A stretch of 64,000 nt of DNA from Shewanella sp. 1CM18E. Its GTDB lineage: Bacteria > Pseudomonadota > Gammaproteobacteria > Enterobacterales > Shewanellaceae. Position numbers and translations under genes: made by a program. Under the pieces are notes generated by a model. The model was not told the origin of the DNA. It was given only the letters and a program-made list of their open reading frames with translations, and did no database searches. The stretch lies in assembly GCF_023161665.1 (NCBI RefSeq), contig NZ_JALNTW010000017.1, positions 28,435-92,434 on the forward strand. The letters run 5' to 3'. Shown piece after piece: positions 35,026 through 42,763 of the stretch; position 1 is the first letter of the stretch, and the number at the start of each line of letters is the position of its first letter.

Positions 35026-36432
35026 ATGTCACAACAACGCGCCTTTAAGGGCAAAGAGAAACCAAGAGATCTTCAGATGGACGCGCTGAAGATGCCGCCG
35101 CATTCAATTGAAGCTGAGCAATCGGTTCTCGGTGGTTTGATGTTGGACTCTGACGCTTGGGACAGAGTGGCTGAAGCGGTCGTAAAAGAAGATTTCTATT
35201 CCCGTGCCCATGGCACCATTTTTACTGCGATGGAGTCTTTGATCAGCGCCGGTCAACCAATCGACTTAATTACTGTATCTGAGCAGCTTGAGCTTGAAGA
35301 TCAGCTTGAAGATGTCGGCGGCTTTGCTTATATCGGCGAAATTGCTAAAAACACCCCGAGCGCGGGAAACATTCACTCGTACGCTAATATCGTACGAGAG
35401 CGTGCGGTTGTACGCGATATGATTAAGGTTGCTAACGAGATTGCCGATGCAGGTTTTAACCCTGAAGGGCGTAATTCAAGCGAGTTGCTCGACTTAGCTG
35501 AAACCAAAGTCTTTAAAATTGCTGAGCAGCGCGCCAATGCTAACGAAGGTCCTGAGGGTATTAAAGCGATCCTTGAAAAGACAGTCGACAAGATTGAAGA
35601 GTTATATAACAACCCAACCAGTGGTGTAACTGGGGTATCAAGTGGTTTTGGCGATTTAGATAAAATGACCGCAGGCTTCCAGTCTGGTGACTTGATTATT
35701 GTTGCCGCGCGTCCATCTATGGGTAAAACCACCTTTGCGATGAACTTGTGTGAGCAAGCGGCGCTGCACGAAGATAAACCTGTGCTTATTTTCAGCTTGG
35801 AGATGCCTTCAGAACAGATCATGATGCGTATGTTGGCCTCTTTAGGCCGCGTCGATCAAACCAAAATTCGTACCGGTCAGTTAGATGATGACGATTGGGC
35901 GCGCGTATCATCAACTATGGGCATTATGCTTGAGCAAGGTAAGATGTATATCGATGACGGCTCAGGTCTAACTCCAACAGAAGTGCGCAGCCGTGCTAGG
36001 CGTATCGCCCGTGAATACGGTGGTCTGTCGATGATCATGATCGATTACCTTCAGTTGATGCAGGTACCCGCACTTAAAGATAACCGTACTTTGGAGATCT
36101 CAGAGATTTCGCGCTCGCTAAAAGCTTTGGCGAAAGAGCTGGAAATTCCAGTGATTGCATTATCACAGCTTAACCGTTCACTTGAGCAACGTGCTGATAA
36201 ACGTCCTGTTAACTCGGATTTGCGTGAATCGGGCGCGATTGAGCAGGATGCCGATTTGATCATGTTTATTTATCGTGATGAAGTGTATAACGATGACTCT
36301 GAAGATAAAGGTACTGCTGAAATCATTATTGGTAAGCAGCGTAACGGTCCAATTGGGCGTGTGCGCTTAACCTTCCAAGGCCAATTCTCACGTTTTGATA
36401 ACTACGCCGGCCCGCAATTCGAAGAGGATTAA
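35026..36432 (+). CDS. dnaB: Replicative DNA helicase DnaB
   Basis: Hexameric 5'-3' helicase of the replication fork. The 468-residue product has the N-terminal collar domain (about 25-130), a linker, and a RecA-like domain with Walker A (ARPSMGKTTFA), Walker B (MIMIDYLQLM) and the arginine-bearing QRNGPIGRVRLTF. The ATG at 35026 has GGAG just upstream and the usual MSQQRAFKGKEK start; the frame from 34972 is an artefact. No intein. It is followed by alr, as in E. coli. Confidence 0.97.
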   Translation: MSQQRAFKGKEKPRDLQMDALKMPPHSIEAEQSVLGGLMLDSDAWDRVAEAVVKEDFYSRAHGTIFTAMESLISAGQPIDLITVSEQLELEDQLEDVGGFAYIGEIAKNTPSAGNIHSYANIVRERAVVRDMIKVANEIADAGFNPEGRNSSELLDLAETKVFKIAEQRANANEGPEGIKAILEKTVDKIEELYNNPTSGVTGVSSGFGDLDKMTAGFQSGDLIIVAARPSMGKTTFAMNLCEQAALHEDKPVLIFSLEMPSEQIMMRMLASLGRVDQTKIRTGQLDDDDWARVSSTMGIMLEQGKMYIDDGSGLTPTEVRSRARRIAREYGGLSMIMIDYLQLMQVPALKDNRTLEISEISRSLKALAKELEIPVIALSQLNRSLEQRADKRPVNSDLRESGAIEQDADLIMFIYRDEVYNDDSEDKGTAEIIIGKQRNGPIGRVRLTFQGQFSRFDNYAGPQFEED

Positions 36433-36524
36433 TTATTGTCCATAAAGACATTTAGGGACCATGATTAATTACAATAGAGCCTCATAGAGGCTCTTACTTT
36501 TTAATAAAGATAACAAGGTTAGTT

Positions 36525-37601
36525 GTGAAACCATTTCCACGAGCAGAGATCAGTCGCCAAGCATTGAAAAATAATCTGGCTCGGCTGCACGAATTAGCCC
36601 CATCAAGCAAAGTGATGGCGGTTGTAAAAGCCAATGGCTATGGCCATGGTTTACTTAATGTCGCGCAATGTTTAGATAATGCCGACGGTTTTGGCTTAGC
36701 GCGTTTAGAAGAAGCACTGGCACTACGTGCCGGTGGGGTGAACGCTAAGCTGTTACTGTTAGAAGGTTTCTTTAGGCCTGCCGACTTAGCGACCTTAGTT
36801 GAGCATGATATTGAAACCGTGGTTCACCATGAGTCACAAATTGAGATGCTAGAGCAAGCGGAGCTAACTAAACCGGTAACGGTTTGGATGAAAGTTGATT
36901 CTGGTATGCATCGCTTAGGCTTTGTTCCGGATGAATTTCACGCGGTTTATCAGCGCTTATTGGCATGTAAAAATATCGCTAAGCCGATTAATTTGATGAC
37001 CCATTTTGCTTGCGCCGACGAGCCTGAAAATAACTACACCGCAACCCAGCTAGCCACATTTGAGCAATTAACTAAAGGCTTGCCTGGCGAGCGCACCTTA
37101 GCAAATTCTGCAGGTGCATTGTTTTGGCAGCAAAGCCAAGCTAACTGGATCCGCCCGGGGATTGCACTTTATGGCGTATCACCAGTTGTTGGTGACCTTG
37201 GCACTAAGCATGGGCTGATCCCTGCGATGGAGTTGGTATCACAATTGATTGCTATCCGTGAGCATAAAGCGGGTCAGCCTGTGGGTTATGGTAGCCACTG
37301 GGTTGCAGATAACAATACTAAACTCGGTGTGGTTGCTATTGGTTATGGTGATGGCTATCCACGTAACGCGCCGTTGGGCACACCGGTATTAATTAACGGC
37401 CGATTAGCACCGATTGTTGGCCGTGTGTCGATGGATATGTTAACCGTCGATCTTGGTGCTAATGCAAATGACCATGTGGGCGATAAAGCTGTGCTTTGGG
37501 GCAAAGACCTTCCAGTAGAGGAGGTAGCCGAGCACATCGGCACTATCGCTTACGAGCTGGTGACTAAATTGACGCCACGCGTTGCTGTTTGCCTAGATTG
37601 A
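36525..37601 (+). CDS. alr: Alanine racemase
   Basis: PLP-dependent racemase supplying D-alanine for peptidoglycan. The 358-residue protein has the PLP lysine in VMAVVKANGYGHG (about residue 34) and the second catalytic tyrosine region in GYGDGYPRNAP and GRVSMDMLTVDLG. It starts with GTG at 36525 with AAGG upstream. The dnaB-alr order is conserved across gammaproteobacteria. Confidence 0.96.
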   Translation: MKPFPRAEISRQALKNNLARLHELAPSSKVMAVVKANGYGHGLLNVAQCLDNADGFGLARLEEALALRAGGVNAKLLLLEGFFRPADLATLVEHDIETVVHHESQIEMLEQAELTKPVTVWMKVDSGMHRLGFVPDEFHAVYQRLLACKNIAKPINLMTHFACADEPENNYTATQLATFEQLTKGLPGERTLANSAGALFWQQSQANWIRPGIALYGVSPVVGDLGTKHGLIPAMELVSQLIAIREHKAGQPVGYGSHWVADNNTKLGVVAIGYGDGYPRNAPLGTPVLINGRLAPIVGRVSMDMLTVDLGANANDHVGDKAVLWGKDLPVEEVAEHIGTIAYELVTKLTPRVAVCLD

Positions 37602-37672
37602 GCAAATAAACTTATTTATGTTGATACTGCGATTTGAGGCTGGATGCCCGTTGCAGTTGAAGAAGTCTTAAA

Positions 37673-38974
37673 TTGAACACAAAATTTTCTTTTTTGATGG
37701 CGGCAATAGGATTATTTTCTCCTTGGGCTAATGCTGCCATAACCACAGAGCAAAATAGCGGCCGCCAATCAGGTGAAGAGACGATCATTGTTGAGTCTGT
37801 TACACCGAAACGTTCGCCGCAAAAATCGACCGAACCACAGCAACTGCCGACATACGAGCCTGAGTTTGTCGCGGTGCCTTTTGCATTTTCCAGTGAGAGT
37901 CTAAGTACGGCTTTTGGCGGCGCGGGTGTGCTTAAGCATGCAGGGCAAATTCAATCCTCAATTTTGGGTATAGGCGTGTATAGCACCAATAATAGTTGGG
38001 TTAGCTATTTGCGTTTTAACGACTATCAAATACCGACTCTGGATCAATGGTTGTTCTCAATCGAAACCTACAACGCTCGCTTTAAAGAAGGCGTTTACTA
38101 TGTGCCTAATCAAGCTGATATCAATGGTGACAGCGAACGAGTAGTGACCTTAGGTGATGAGTCCTTTACTAAGTTCCATGCGCGATACGTACTGCCGATA
38201 GGCCGTGGTAGTCAAGGTGCGGCGCGTAGTCTAGGCCGAGCACGAACCGATATTAGTTGGAACCCGCTAGAGTCAGGTGTTACCAGTATTAAGTTCAGCC
38301 CTTTTACCCAGAGTCGTGAACTCGAAGGCTTTGAGTTTTTAGAAGATGAAGCTAAAGGTGTAGCGCTTGAGCTTGAATGGGATAACCGCGATAACGGTAA
38401 AAACAGTACCCAAGGTGGGCAAACAAGCTTTAAGGTTACCCGCGACTTTGGCAGCGACTCACGTAATAGCTGGACCACCTGGGAGTTTGACCAAAGCACC
38501 TTTGTTTCTATCGACTCAAATGAATGGTTTGGCCAGCAAATTTTAGCCTTTAATTTTTACTTAGCCGATACCCCTACTTGGACCTCCGGTTCTGATAATG
38601 ATTTACATCAACCGCCTAGTTTTGCTGGTGTCAGTTTAGGTGGCTTTGAGCGCTTGCGTGGTTATACAAGTAAGCGATTCACCGGACGTTCAGCCGTGTT
38701 ATATAGCGCTGAATATCGTGTTCAGCCTAGATGGCAACCGTTGCAAGAATGGCCTGTATTTAACTTATACGACATTCCGTGGTGGCAGTGGGTTGCATTT
38801 GCTGAAGCCGGCCAAGTTAGTAATGAGTTCAGTGCCAGTGCATTACATGATGACTTGAAATGGTCGGCGGGTATTGGTGCGCGCTTTGAAGTTGAAAGTG
38901 TAGTGGTACGCGCAGAGTTAGCCTTTAGTGAAGAGTCTAATCAGTTCTGGATTATGGTGAATCAGCCGTTCTAG
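37673..38974 (+). CDS. Omp85-like outer-membrane barrel protein without POTRA domains
   Basis: Predicted outer-membrane protein of 433 residues. A signal peptide (MNTKFSFLMAAIGLFSPWANA) is followed by a short low-complexity linker rich in Ser/Pro/Gln (about 25-65), then a beta-rich domain. That domain includes the Omp85 loop motif LGGFERLRGY (about residue 325) and a terminal phenylalanine (IMVNQPF) as BAM recognises. No POTRA repeats fit in the short N-terminal part. It resembles the bacterial surface antigen (D15) C-terminal domain. The start is TTG at 37673; an ATG at 37697 would truncate the signal peptide. Substrate unknown. Confidence 0.75.
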   Translation: MNTKFSFLMAAIGLFSPWANAAITTEQNSGRQSGEETIIVESVTPKRSPQKSTEPQQLPTYEPEFVAVPFAFSSESLSTAFGGAGVLKHAGQIQSSILGIGVYSTNNSWVSYLRFNDYQIPTLDQWLFSIETYNARFKEGVYYVPNQADINGDSERVVTLGDESFTKFHARYVLPIGRGSQGAARSLGRARTDISWNPLESGVTSIKFSPFTQSRELEGFEFLEDEAKGVALELEWDNRDNGKNSTQGGQTSFKVTRDFGSDSRNSWTTWEFDQSTFVSIDSNEWFGQQILAFNFYLADTPTWTSGSDNDLHQPPSFAGVSLGGFERLRGYTSKRFTGRSAVLYSAEYRVQPRWQPLQEWPVFNLYDIPWWQWVAFAEAGQVSNEFSASALHDDLKWSAGIGARFEVESVVVRAELAFSEESNQFWIMVNQPF

Positions 38975-39005
38975 TTCGAGCTTTAATTAGATTGCTAAAG
39001 TTAAA

Positions 39006-39035
39006 AAAGGCACCGATTGGTGCCTTTGGTTTTTG
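39006..39035 (+). terminator. Terminator after the Omp85-like gene
   Basis: AAAGGCACC and GGTGCCTTT form a 9-bp stem with loop GATT, followed by GGTTTTTG. Confidence 0.82.
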
Positions 39036-39450
39036 TTGGAGAGGGAAATCTAATGAGCAACAAGGGAAATTAGTCACTCTCTTCCTGCTACGACAAATGT
39101 TTGTTGCAAGGCTTTTCTCATCCGACGGTTTACTTATGGTTAAAGCGTTCTTTAGATGGCAAAGTATTAGCGCCTTTGTGGCTACAGCAAAGCTTGGAGG
39201 CTTATATTATTAATGCTCATAAGTAGTGTTGGGTTAGTGGGAGTGACTAAACAATGTATCAGGGCTTTCTACTCTTGCCTTATGTAGTGCTATAATGGCC
39301 GATTATTGCACTTCACCGATTTTATCTTCCTTTAATAAAAGATACTGCCAGTCGCTTTAAATAGTATTGGCAAAGAGTCGGGTATGTTTCAGATAGGCAC
39401 TTAAGCCAAAGGGCGATAGCTGTCTTTATTTTAAGTTGGATAATTAGTTT
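39036..39450. other. Intergenic region before dusA
   Basis: About 415 bp. One open frame crosses part of it but overlaps the terminator, lacks family features and is not called. The only signal is an extended -10 promoter near 39288. Confidence 0.45.
39288..39296 (+). promoter_or_regulatory. Extended -10 promoter of dusA
   Basis: TGC-TATAAT is a perfect -10 with the TGn extension; no good -35 stands 16-18 bp upstream. It would give a leader of about 145 bases before the dusA ATG. Confidence 0.55.
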
Positions 39451-40437
39451 ATGTCAGTAAGACCCATCAATCGTACCTTCTCAATCGCTCCCATGCTGGA
39501 TTGGACAGATAAGCATTACCGCTATTTTGCACGTTTGATGTCTTCGCAAACGTTACTTTATACCGAAATGGTCACTACTGGCGCCATTTTGCATGGTCGT
39601 GGTGATTACCTGGCTTATAACGAAGAAGAGCATCCATTAGCATTACAGCTTGGTGGTTCTAATCCTACTGATTTAGCAGCTTGTGCCAAGCTTGCCGCTG
39701 AGCGTGGTTATGATGAGGTTAACTTAAACGTAGGTTGCCCGTCAGACCGCGTACAGAATGGTCGCTTTGGTGCATGCTTAATGGCTGAGCCTGAACTGGT
39801 GGCTGAGTGTGTATCAGCCATGAAGCAAGTGGTCGATATTCCGGTTACCGTAAAAACCCGTATTGGTATTGATGAGCAAGATAGTTATGAGTTCCTGACT
39901 CAGTTGATTGATACGGTAAAAGCTGTAGGCTGTGAAGAGTTTATTATTCATGCCCGTAAAGCATGGCTACAAGGCTTGAGTCCGAAAGAGAACCGTGAGA
40001 TCCCACCGCTGGATTATGAGCGTGTATATCAATTAAAGCGCGATTATCCTGAGCTAAACATCTCGATTAACGGCGGCGTTAAGACTTTAGCTGAATGTCA
40101 AACTCATCTGCAGCAGCTCGATGGCGTGATGGTAGGGCGTGAAGCTTATCAAAACCCGTATATCTTGGCTGAAGTAGACCAAAAGCTTTGTGGTTTAAAT
40201 ACGCCAGTATTGAGCCGTGATCAAGTGTTAGAAAAGCTATTGCCGTATATTGAGGCTCACCTTAAGCAAGGTGGTCGTCTTAATCATATCTCTCGCCACA
40301 TTATTGGGCTTTACCAAGGTGAAGTGGGCTCACGTATATGGCGCCGTTATATCAGCGAAAATGCGCATAAGCAAGGCGCTGGTATTGAAGTCATTACTCA
40401 AGCTCGAGCTGCTATGGACGACATTGTTAGCTTGTAA
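39451..40437 (+). CDS. dusA: tRNA-dihydrouridine(20/20a) synthase DusA
   Basis: FMN- and NADPH-dependent enzyme that reduces U20/U20a in the tRNA D-loop. The 328-residue product starts with the FMN-binding SIAPMLDWTDKHYRYF and carries the catalytic cysteine in NLNVGCPSDRVQNGRFGACL, the IHARKAWLQGLSPKENR motif specific to DusA, and GVMVGREAYQNPY. Length is typical. In E. coli pspG follows dusA; here a PspC-containing operon does. Confidence 0.96.
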   Translation: MSVRPINRTFSIAPMLDWTDKHYRYFARLMSSQTLLYTEMVTTGAILHGRGDYLAYNEEEHPLALQLGGSNPTDLAACAKLAAERGYDEVNLNVGCPSDRVQNGRFGACLMAEPELVAECVSAMKQVVDIPVTVKTRIGIDEQDSYEFLTQLIDTVKAVGCEEFIIHARKAWLQGLSPKENREIPPLDYERVYQLKRDYPELNISINGGVKTLAECQTHLQQLDGVMVGREAYQNPYILAEVDQKLCGLNTPVLSRDQVLEKLLPYIEAHLKQGGRLNHISRHIIGLYQGEVGSRIWRRYISENAHKQGAGIEVITQARAAMDDIVSL

Positions 40438-40450
40438 TTGTGTTTACTTA

Positions 40451-40481
40451 GTGAAATTCACCAGTGCTTGGTGAGTTTCAC
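40451..40481 (+). terminator. Terminator-like hairpin after dusA
   Basis: GTGAAA-TTCACC pairs with GGTGAG-TTTCAC across a 7-base loop with one weak pair. The following T-run is broken (TATTATCTTTTATT). Confidence 0.6.
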
Positions 40482-40578
40482 TATTATCTTTTATTGTTCA
40501 AATATCCCTCACAGCGTCCTTTCGCGTTATTTTATATAAAATCCTTTTTAAACAGTGCATTAGTCTTGACCTTTAAAG

Positions 40579-40596
40579 TTGGCACGCCACTTGTAT
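40579..40596 (+). promoter_or_regulatory. Sigma-54-type (-24/-12) promoter of the small PspC operon
   Basis: TTGGCACG-CCAC-TTGTAT. The -24 block TGGCACG is perfect, the spacing is exact and the -12 block is TTGT instead of TTGC. Sigma-54 is encoded in this window (rpoN). It lies about 100 bp before the first gene. An upstream activator site could not be identified. Confidence 0.7.
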
Positions 40597-40694
40597 TACC
40601 TTATATGTAATTTAGAAATGTGTAATTAAGGTATCTAAAGACTAGAGCCTCGCACATAAACATACAATTAGGCGAACTCGAAAAGGAATCCATT

Positions 40695-41003
40695 ATGTTT
40701 AACTCAACTGTATCTAAAACTCTTAAAGTTTCTTTACTTACTGCTGTAATGCTTGGTGTTAGTGCAACCGCTCATGCTGATAATACTTTAATCACTGATG
40801 TAGCTAAAAACATTGAGCAGAATATCTCATCACAAATGCAAGAGATGATTAATTCAGCACAAACCGAATTAAGTCTTTCTATCCAGTCACAGATGTCTGA
40901 ATTGATGTTCGATATGGACGCAGAGCAAGAGCTTGCTAACAAGCAAAAAGCGACAGAGCAAAATGAGCAAGCATTGGTAACAACAGCTATAACTAAGGAC
41001 TAA
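40695..41003 (+). CDS. Small exported helical protein of the PspC operon, unknown function
   Basis: 102-residue protein with a clear Sec signal peptide (cleavage after SATAHA, about residue 28). The remaining 74 residues are predicted to be one long amphipathic helix rich in Gln, Glu, Met and Ser, with repeated SQM/EL patterns suggesting a coiled coil or membrane-surface helix. AAGGA lies before the ATG. I do not recognise the family. It is first in a probable three-gene operon behind the sigma-54-type promoter, so envelope-stress induction is inferred. Confidence 0.75.
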   Translation: MFNSTVSKTLKVSLLTAVMLGVSATAHADNTLITDVAKNIEQNISSQMQEMINSAQTELSLSIQSQMSELMFDMDAEQELANKQKATEQNEQALVTTAITKD

Positions 41004-41005
41004 TT

Positions 41006-41113
41006 ATGTGGTTCTTTGCTCAGTTTATTGCAATGTTACTGTTACCGATTATTAGTTTAGTCATGTTTGCTTGCTTGGTGTGTTCACTGGAATGGCACAA
41101 ATTGGAAGATTAA
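41006..41113 (+). CDS. 35-residue single-span membrane protein between the helical protein and PspC
   Basis: A short ORF starting ATG at 41006, two bases after the upstream stop, with AAGGA 6 bp before it. The product MWFFAQFIAMLLLPIISLVM then FACLVCSLEWHKLED has one hydrophobic span (about residues 3-27) and a charged C-terminal tail. It ends 17 bp before the PspC-like start. Strong ribosome-binding site, tight spacing and topology support a real gene. It might play the part of a minimal PspB or PspG, but it does not resemble either clearly. Confidence 0.65.
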   Translation: MWFFAQFIAMLLLPIISLVMFACLVCSLEWHKLED

Positions 41114-41130
41114 AAACAAGGGAGTTTGAA

Positions 41131-41331
41131 ATGGTTAATTTTGTTGAACGTTTAAAAGATCCTCGCTCGATGGTATGTGGCGTAACTGCCGCGATGGCTG
41201 ATAAGTTTGAGTGGTCTTGCATGTGGACCCGAGTGGTATGTGCAGTAGCGATATTTTGTAATCCTGCAATGGGATTATTAGTCTACTTTGTATTAGCTTT
41301 GGTATTACCTAAGTGGCAAAAGCCTTGCTGA
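41131..41331 (+). CDS. PspC-domain membrane protein
   Basis: 66-residue inner-membrane protein made almost entirely of a PspC domain: a short basic N-terminus, the conserved CGVTAAMADKFEWSCMWTRV segment, and a hydrophobic stretch ending LVYFVLALVLPKW. In the phage-shock response PspC is a membrane sensor that frees PspF from PspA. The ATG at 41131 has GGGAG upstream; a longer frame reaching into the previous gene is unlikely. It is third in the sigma-54-type operon. It is shorter than canonical PspC (about 120 residues), lacking the C-terminal periplasmic part. Confidence 0.82.
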   Translation: MVNFVERLKDPRSMVCGVTAAMADKFEWSCMWTRVVCAVAIFCNPAMGLLVYFVLALVLPKWQKPC

Positions 41332-41366
41332 TGAATTGCTCTAATAATGAAAACGAGGATACTCAT

Positions 41367-41480
41367 ATGCAAATTGAACCCTCCAACCGTTATCAAGCAA
41401 GTCGCAAACTTTGTAGTGATAATATTAGATTAAAGCGGATGCTATCCGGTATTTTACTAGCATCCGCATCTAGCAACTGA
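41367..41480 (+). CDS. Possible 37-residue small protein
   Basis: Short ORF with a very good ribosome-binding site (GAGGAT, 6 bp spacing) 35 bp after the PspC gene. The product begins MQIEPSNRYQASRKLCSDNI and has a basic middle and a hydrophobic C-terminal stretch. Its 3' half overlaps a stem-loop that looks like the terminator of the convergent gene, which lowers confidence. Family unknown. Confidence 0.35.
   Translation: MQIEPSNRYQASRKLCSDNIRLKRMLSGILLASASSN
41435..41467 (-). terminator. Stem-loop after the enoyl-CoA hydratase gene
   Basis: GCGGATGCTA and TAGCATCCGC form a perfect 10-bp stem with a 13-base loop. On the minus strand it is followed by TTTAATCTAAT, a modest T-rich tail. It may end both convergent transcripts. 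Confidence 0.6.
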
Positions 41481-41500
41481 TTAAGTTTAACCTTTTCTGT

Positions 41501-42238
41501 TTAGCGCTTTAAAAATGCAGCGAATCGCGCTTTAGCCTCATCACTTGCTAGTCTTTGCTCAAATTCCAGCAATTCTTTTTCCATCTGCTTACGAACATCT
41601 TTTCTGTTATAGCGAATTAATTTTTTAGTTGTTTGCAATGAGATTGGTGGCAGTGAAGCTAATTGATGTGCACGTTTCAGGGCGTAATCAAAAATCGTAT
41701 CGCTGGCGATAATCTCATTTATGAGGCCAAATTCATGCGCTGCATTAGCATTAAAGCTTTCACCAAGCATTAATAGTTCACTGGCTTTGGCTTGGCCAAC
41801 AACTTGCGGTAGTAATAGGCTCGCACCAGCCTCAGGAACAAGTGCTAGTTGCACAAAAGGAAGTTGAAATTTAGCGCTATTATCAGCGTAAACTAAATCG
41901 CAATGTAGCAGCATGGTTGTGCCAATTCCTACTGCTGCACCAGTCACTGCGGCCACAACCGGTTTTTGCAGATCTAATAGGCAAAAAAGAAAACGAAAAG
42001 CAGGATGATCTGCGCCTAAGCCACTATTTTGTAGAAAGTCAGCGACATCATTACCAGAGGTGAAACAATCTGCTTGGCCACGAAACATAAAGGCTCGAAT
42101 TTCATTGTCCGACTCGCCTTGGATAAGGTATTCTGTTAGCTGTGTATACATTTGTAGGTTAAGCGCATTGCGTTTATCCGGGCGATTAAACGTAATGACC
42201 CTTACGCCATTGTCGTCCCTAACTTGAATCGTGCTCAT
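41501..42238 (-). CDS. Enoyl-CoA hydratase/isomerase family protein
   Basis: Crotonase-fold protein of 245 residues. The substrate- and oxyanion-binding segments are visible: FNRPDKRNALNLQMY, FTSGNDVADF and VTGAAVGIGTTMLLHCDLVY, followed by FVQLALVPEAGAS. It probably acts on an acyl-CoA, but exact specificity cannot be read from sequence and the neighbours give no pathway. It is divergent from the copper-chaperone gene with a very short gap. Confidence 0.87.
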   Translation of the reverse strand: MSTIQVRDDNGVRVITFNRPDKRNALNLQMYTQLTEYLIQGESDNEIRAFMFRGQADCFTSGNDVADFLQNSGLGADHPAFRFLFCLLDLQKPVVAAVTGAAVGIGTTMLLHCDLVYADNSAKFQLPFVQLALVPEAGASLLLPQVVGQAKASELLMLGESFNANAAHEFGLINEIIASDTIFDYALKRAHQLASLPPISLQTTKKLIRYNRKDVRKQMEKELLEFEQRLASDEAKARFAAFLKR

Positions 42239-42271
42239 TCGTTATGTCCTCATTCTGCGAATTGGGTTTAC

Positions 42272-42751
42272 ATGGAGTTTATGACATTGAAACGAATATT
42301 CAAACAACTGTTTAACATCGGCCTGTTAAGTTGCCTTTCATTCACAACCATGGCGCAGGTGGTACTTGTTGATGGCTACGTACGTGCTATGCCGGCCACC
42401 GTACCAAATACCGCAGCCTATCTCACTTTAGAAAATCATGGCGCAGCCACTCGCTTAGTCGCCGTTGAAGCACCTTTTGCCAAAGAAGCCCAACTCCATA
42501 CGTTGATTGAAGAAAATGGCATGATTAAAATGCGCCAAGTGCCAGGCTTTGATATAGACTCTCATGCAAGCTTAATTCTGTCTGAATCTGGAAATCATAT
42601 TATGTTGATGGGATTACTGTCGCCTTTAGAGGTGGACTCTAGTGTTGCTATGAAATTGAAGTTTGCGGATGGCACAGAGCAAAAGATTAATCTGCCGGTG
42701 AAAAAGCAAGCCAGCACAAGTGATACAGAACATCACCATCATCACCATTAA
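42272..42751 (+). CDS. PCu(A)C family periplasmic copper chaperone with natural His6 tail
   Basis: Exported copper-binding protein of 159 residues, a family that delivers Cu(I) to the CuA/CuB centres of cytochrome oxidases. After a signal peptide (cleavage near TMAQ, about residue 29) the fold carries the exact family motif H-X10-M-X21-H-X-M: H76, M87, H109, M111. The C-terminus is a Thr/Asp/Glu stretch followed by six consecutive histidines, an extra metal-binding tail. ATG 42272 and 42281 are both possible; the second has a poorly spaced GGAG. It is followed by DUF2333. Confidence 0.88.
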   Translation: MEFMTLKRIFKQLFNIGLLSCLSFTTMAQVVLVDGYVRAMPATVPNTAAYLTLENHGAATRLVAVEAPFAKEAQLHTLIEENGMIKMRQVPGFDIDSHASLILSESGNHIMLMGLLSPLEVDSSVAMKLKFADGTEQKINLPVKKQASTSDTEHHHHHH

Positions 42752-42763
42752 GGAGTAAATACG

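Noticed and set aside
38992..39213. 73-codon open frame after the Omp85-like gene
   Set aside because: It overlaps the rho-independent terminator, has no good ribosome-binding site, and its composition does not look like a protein family.
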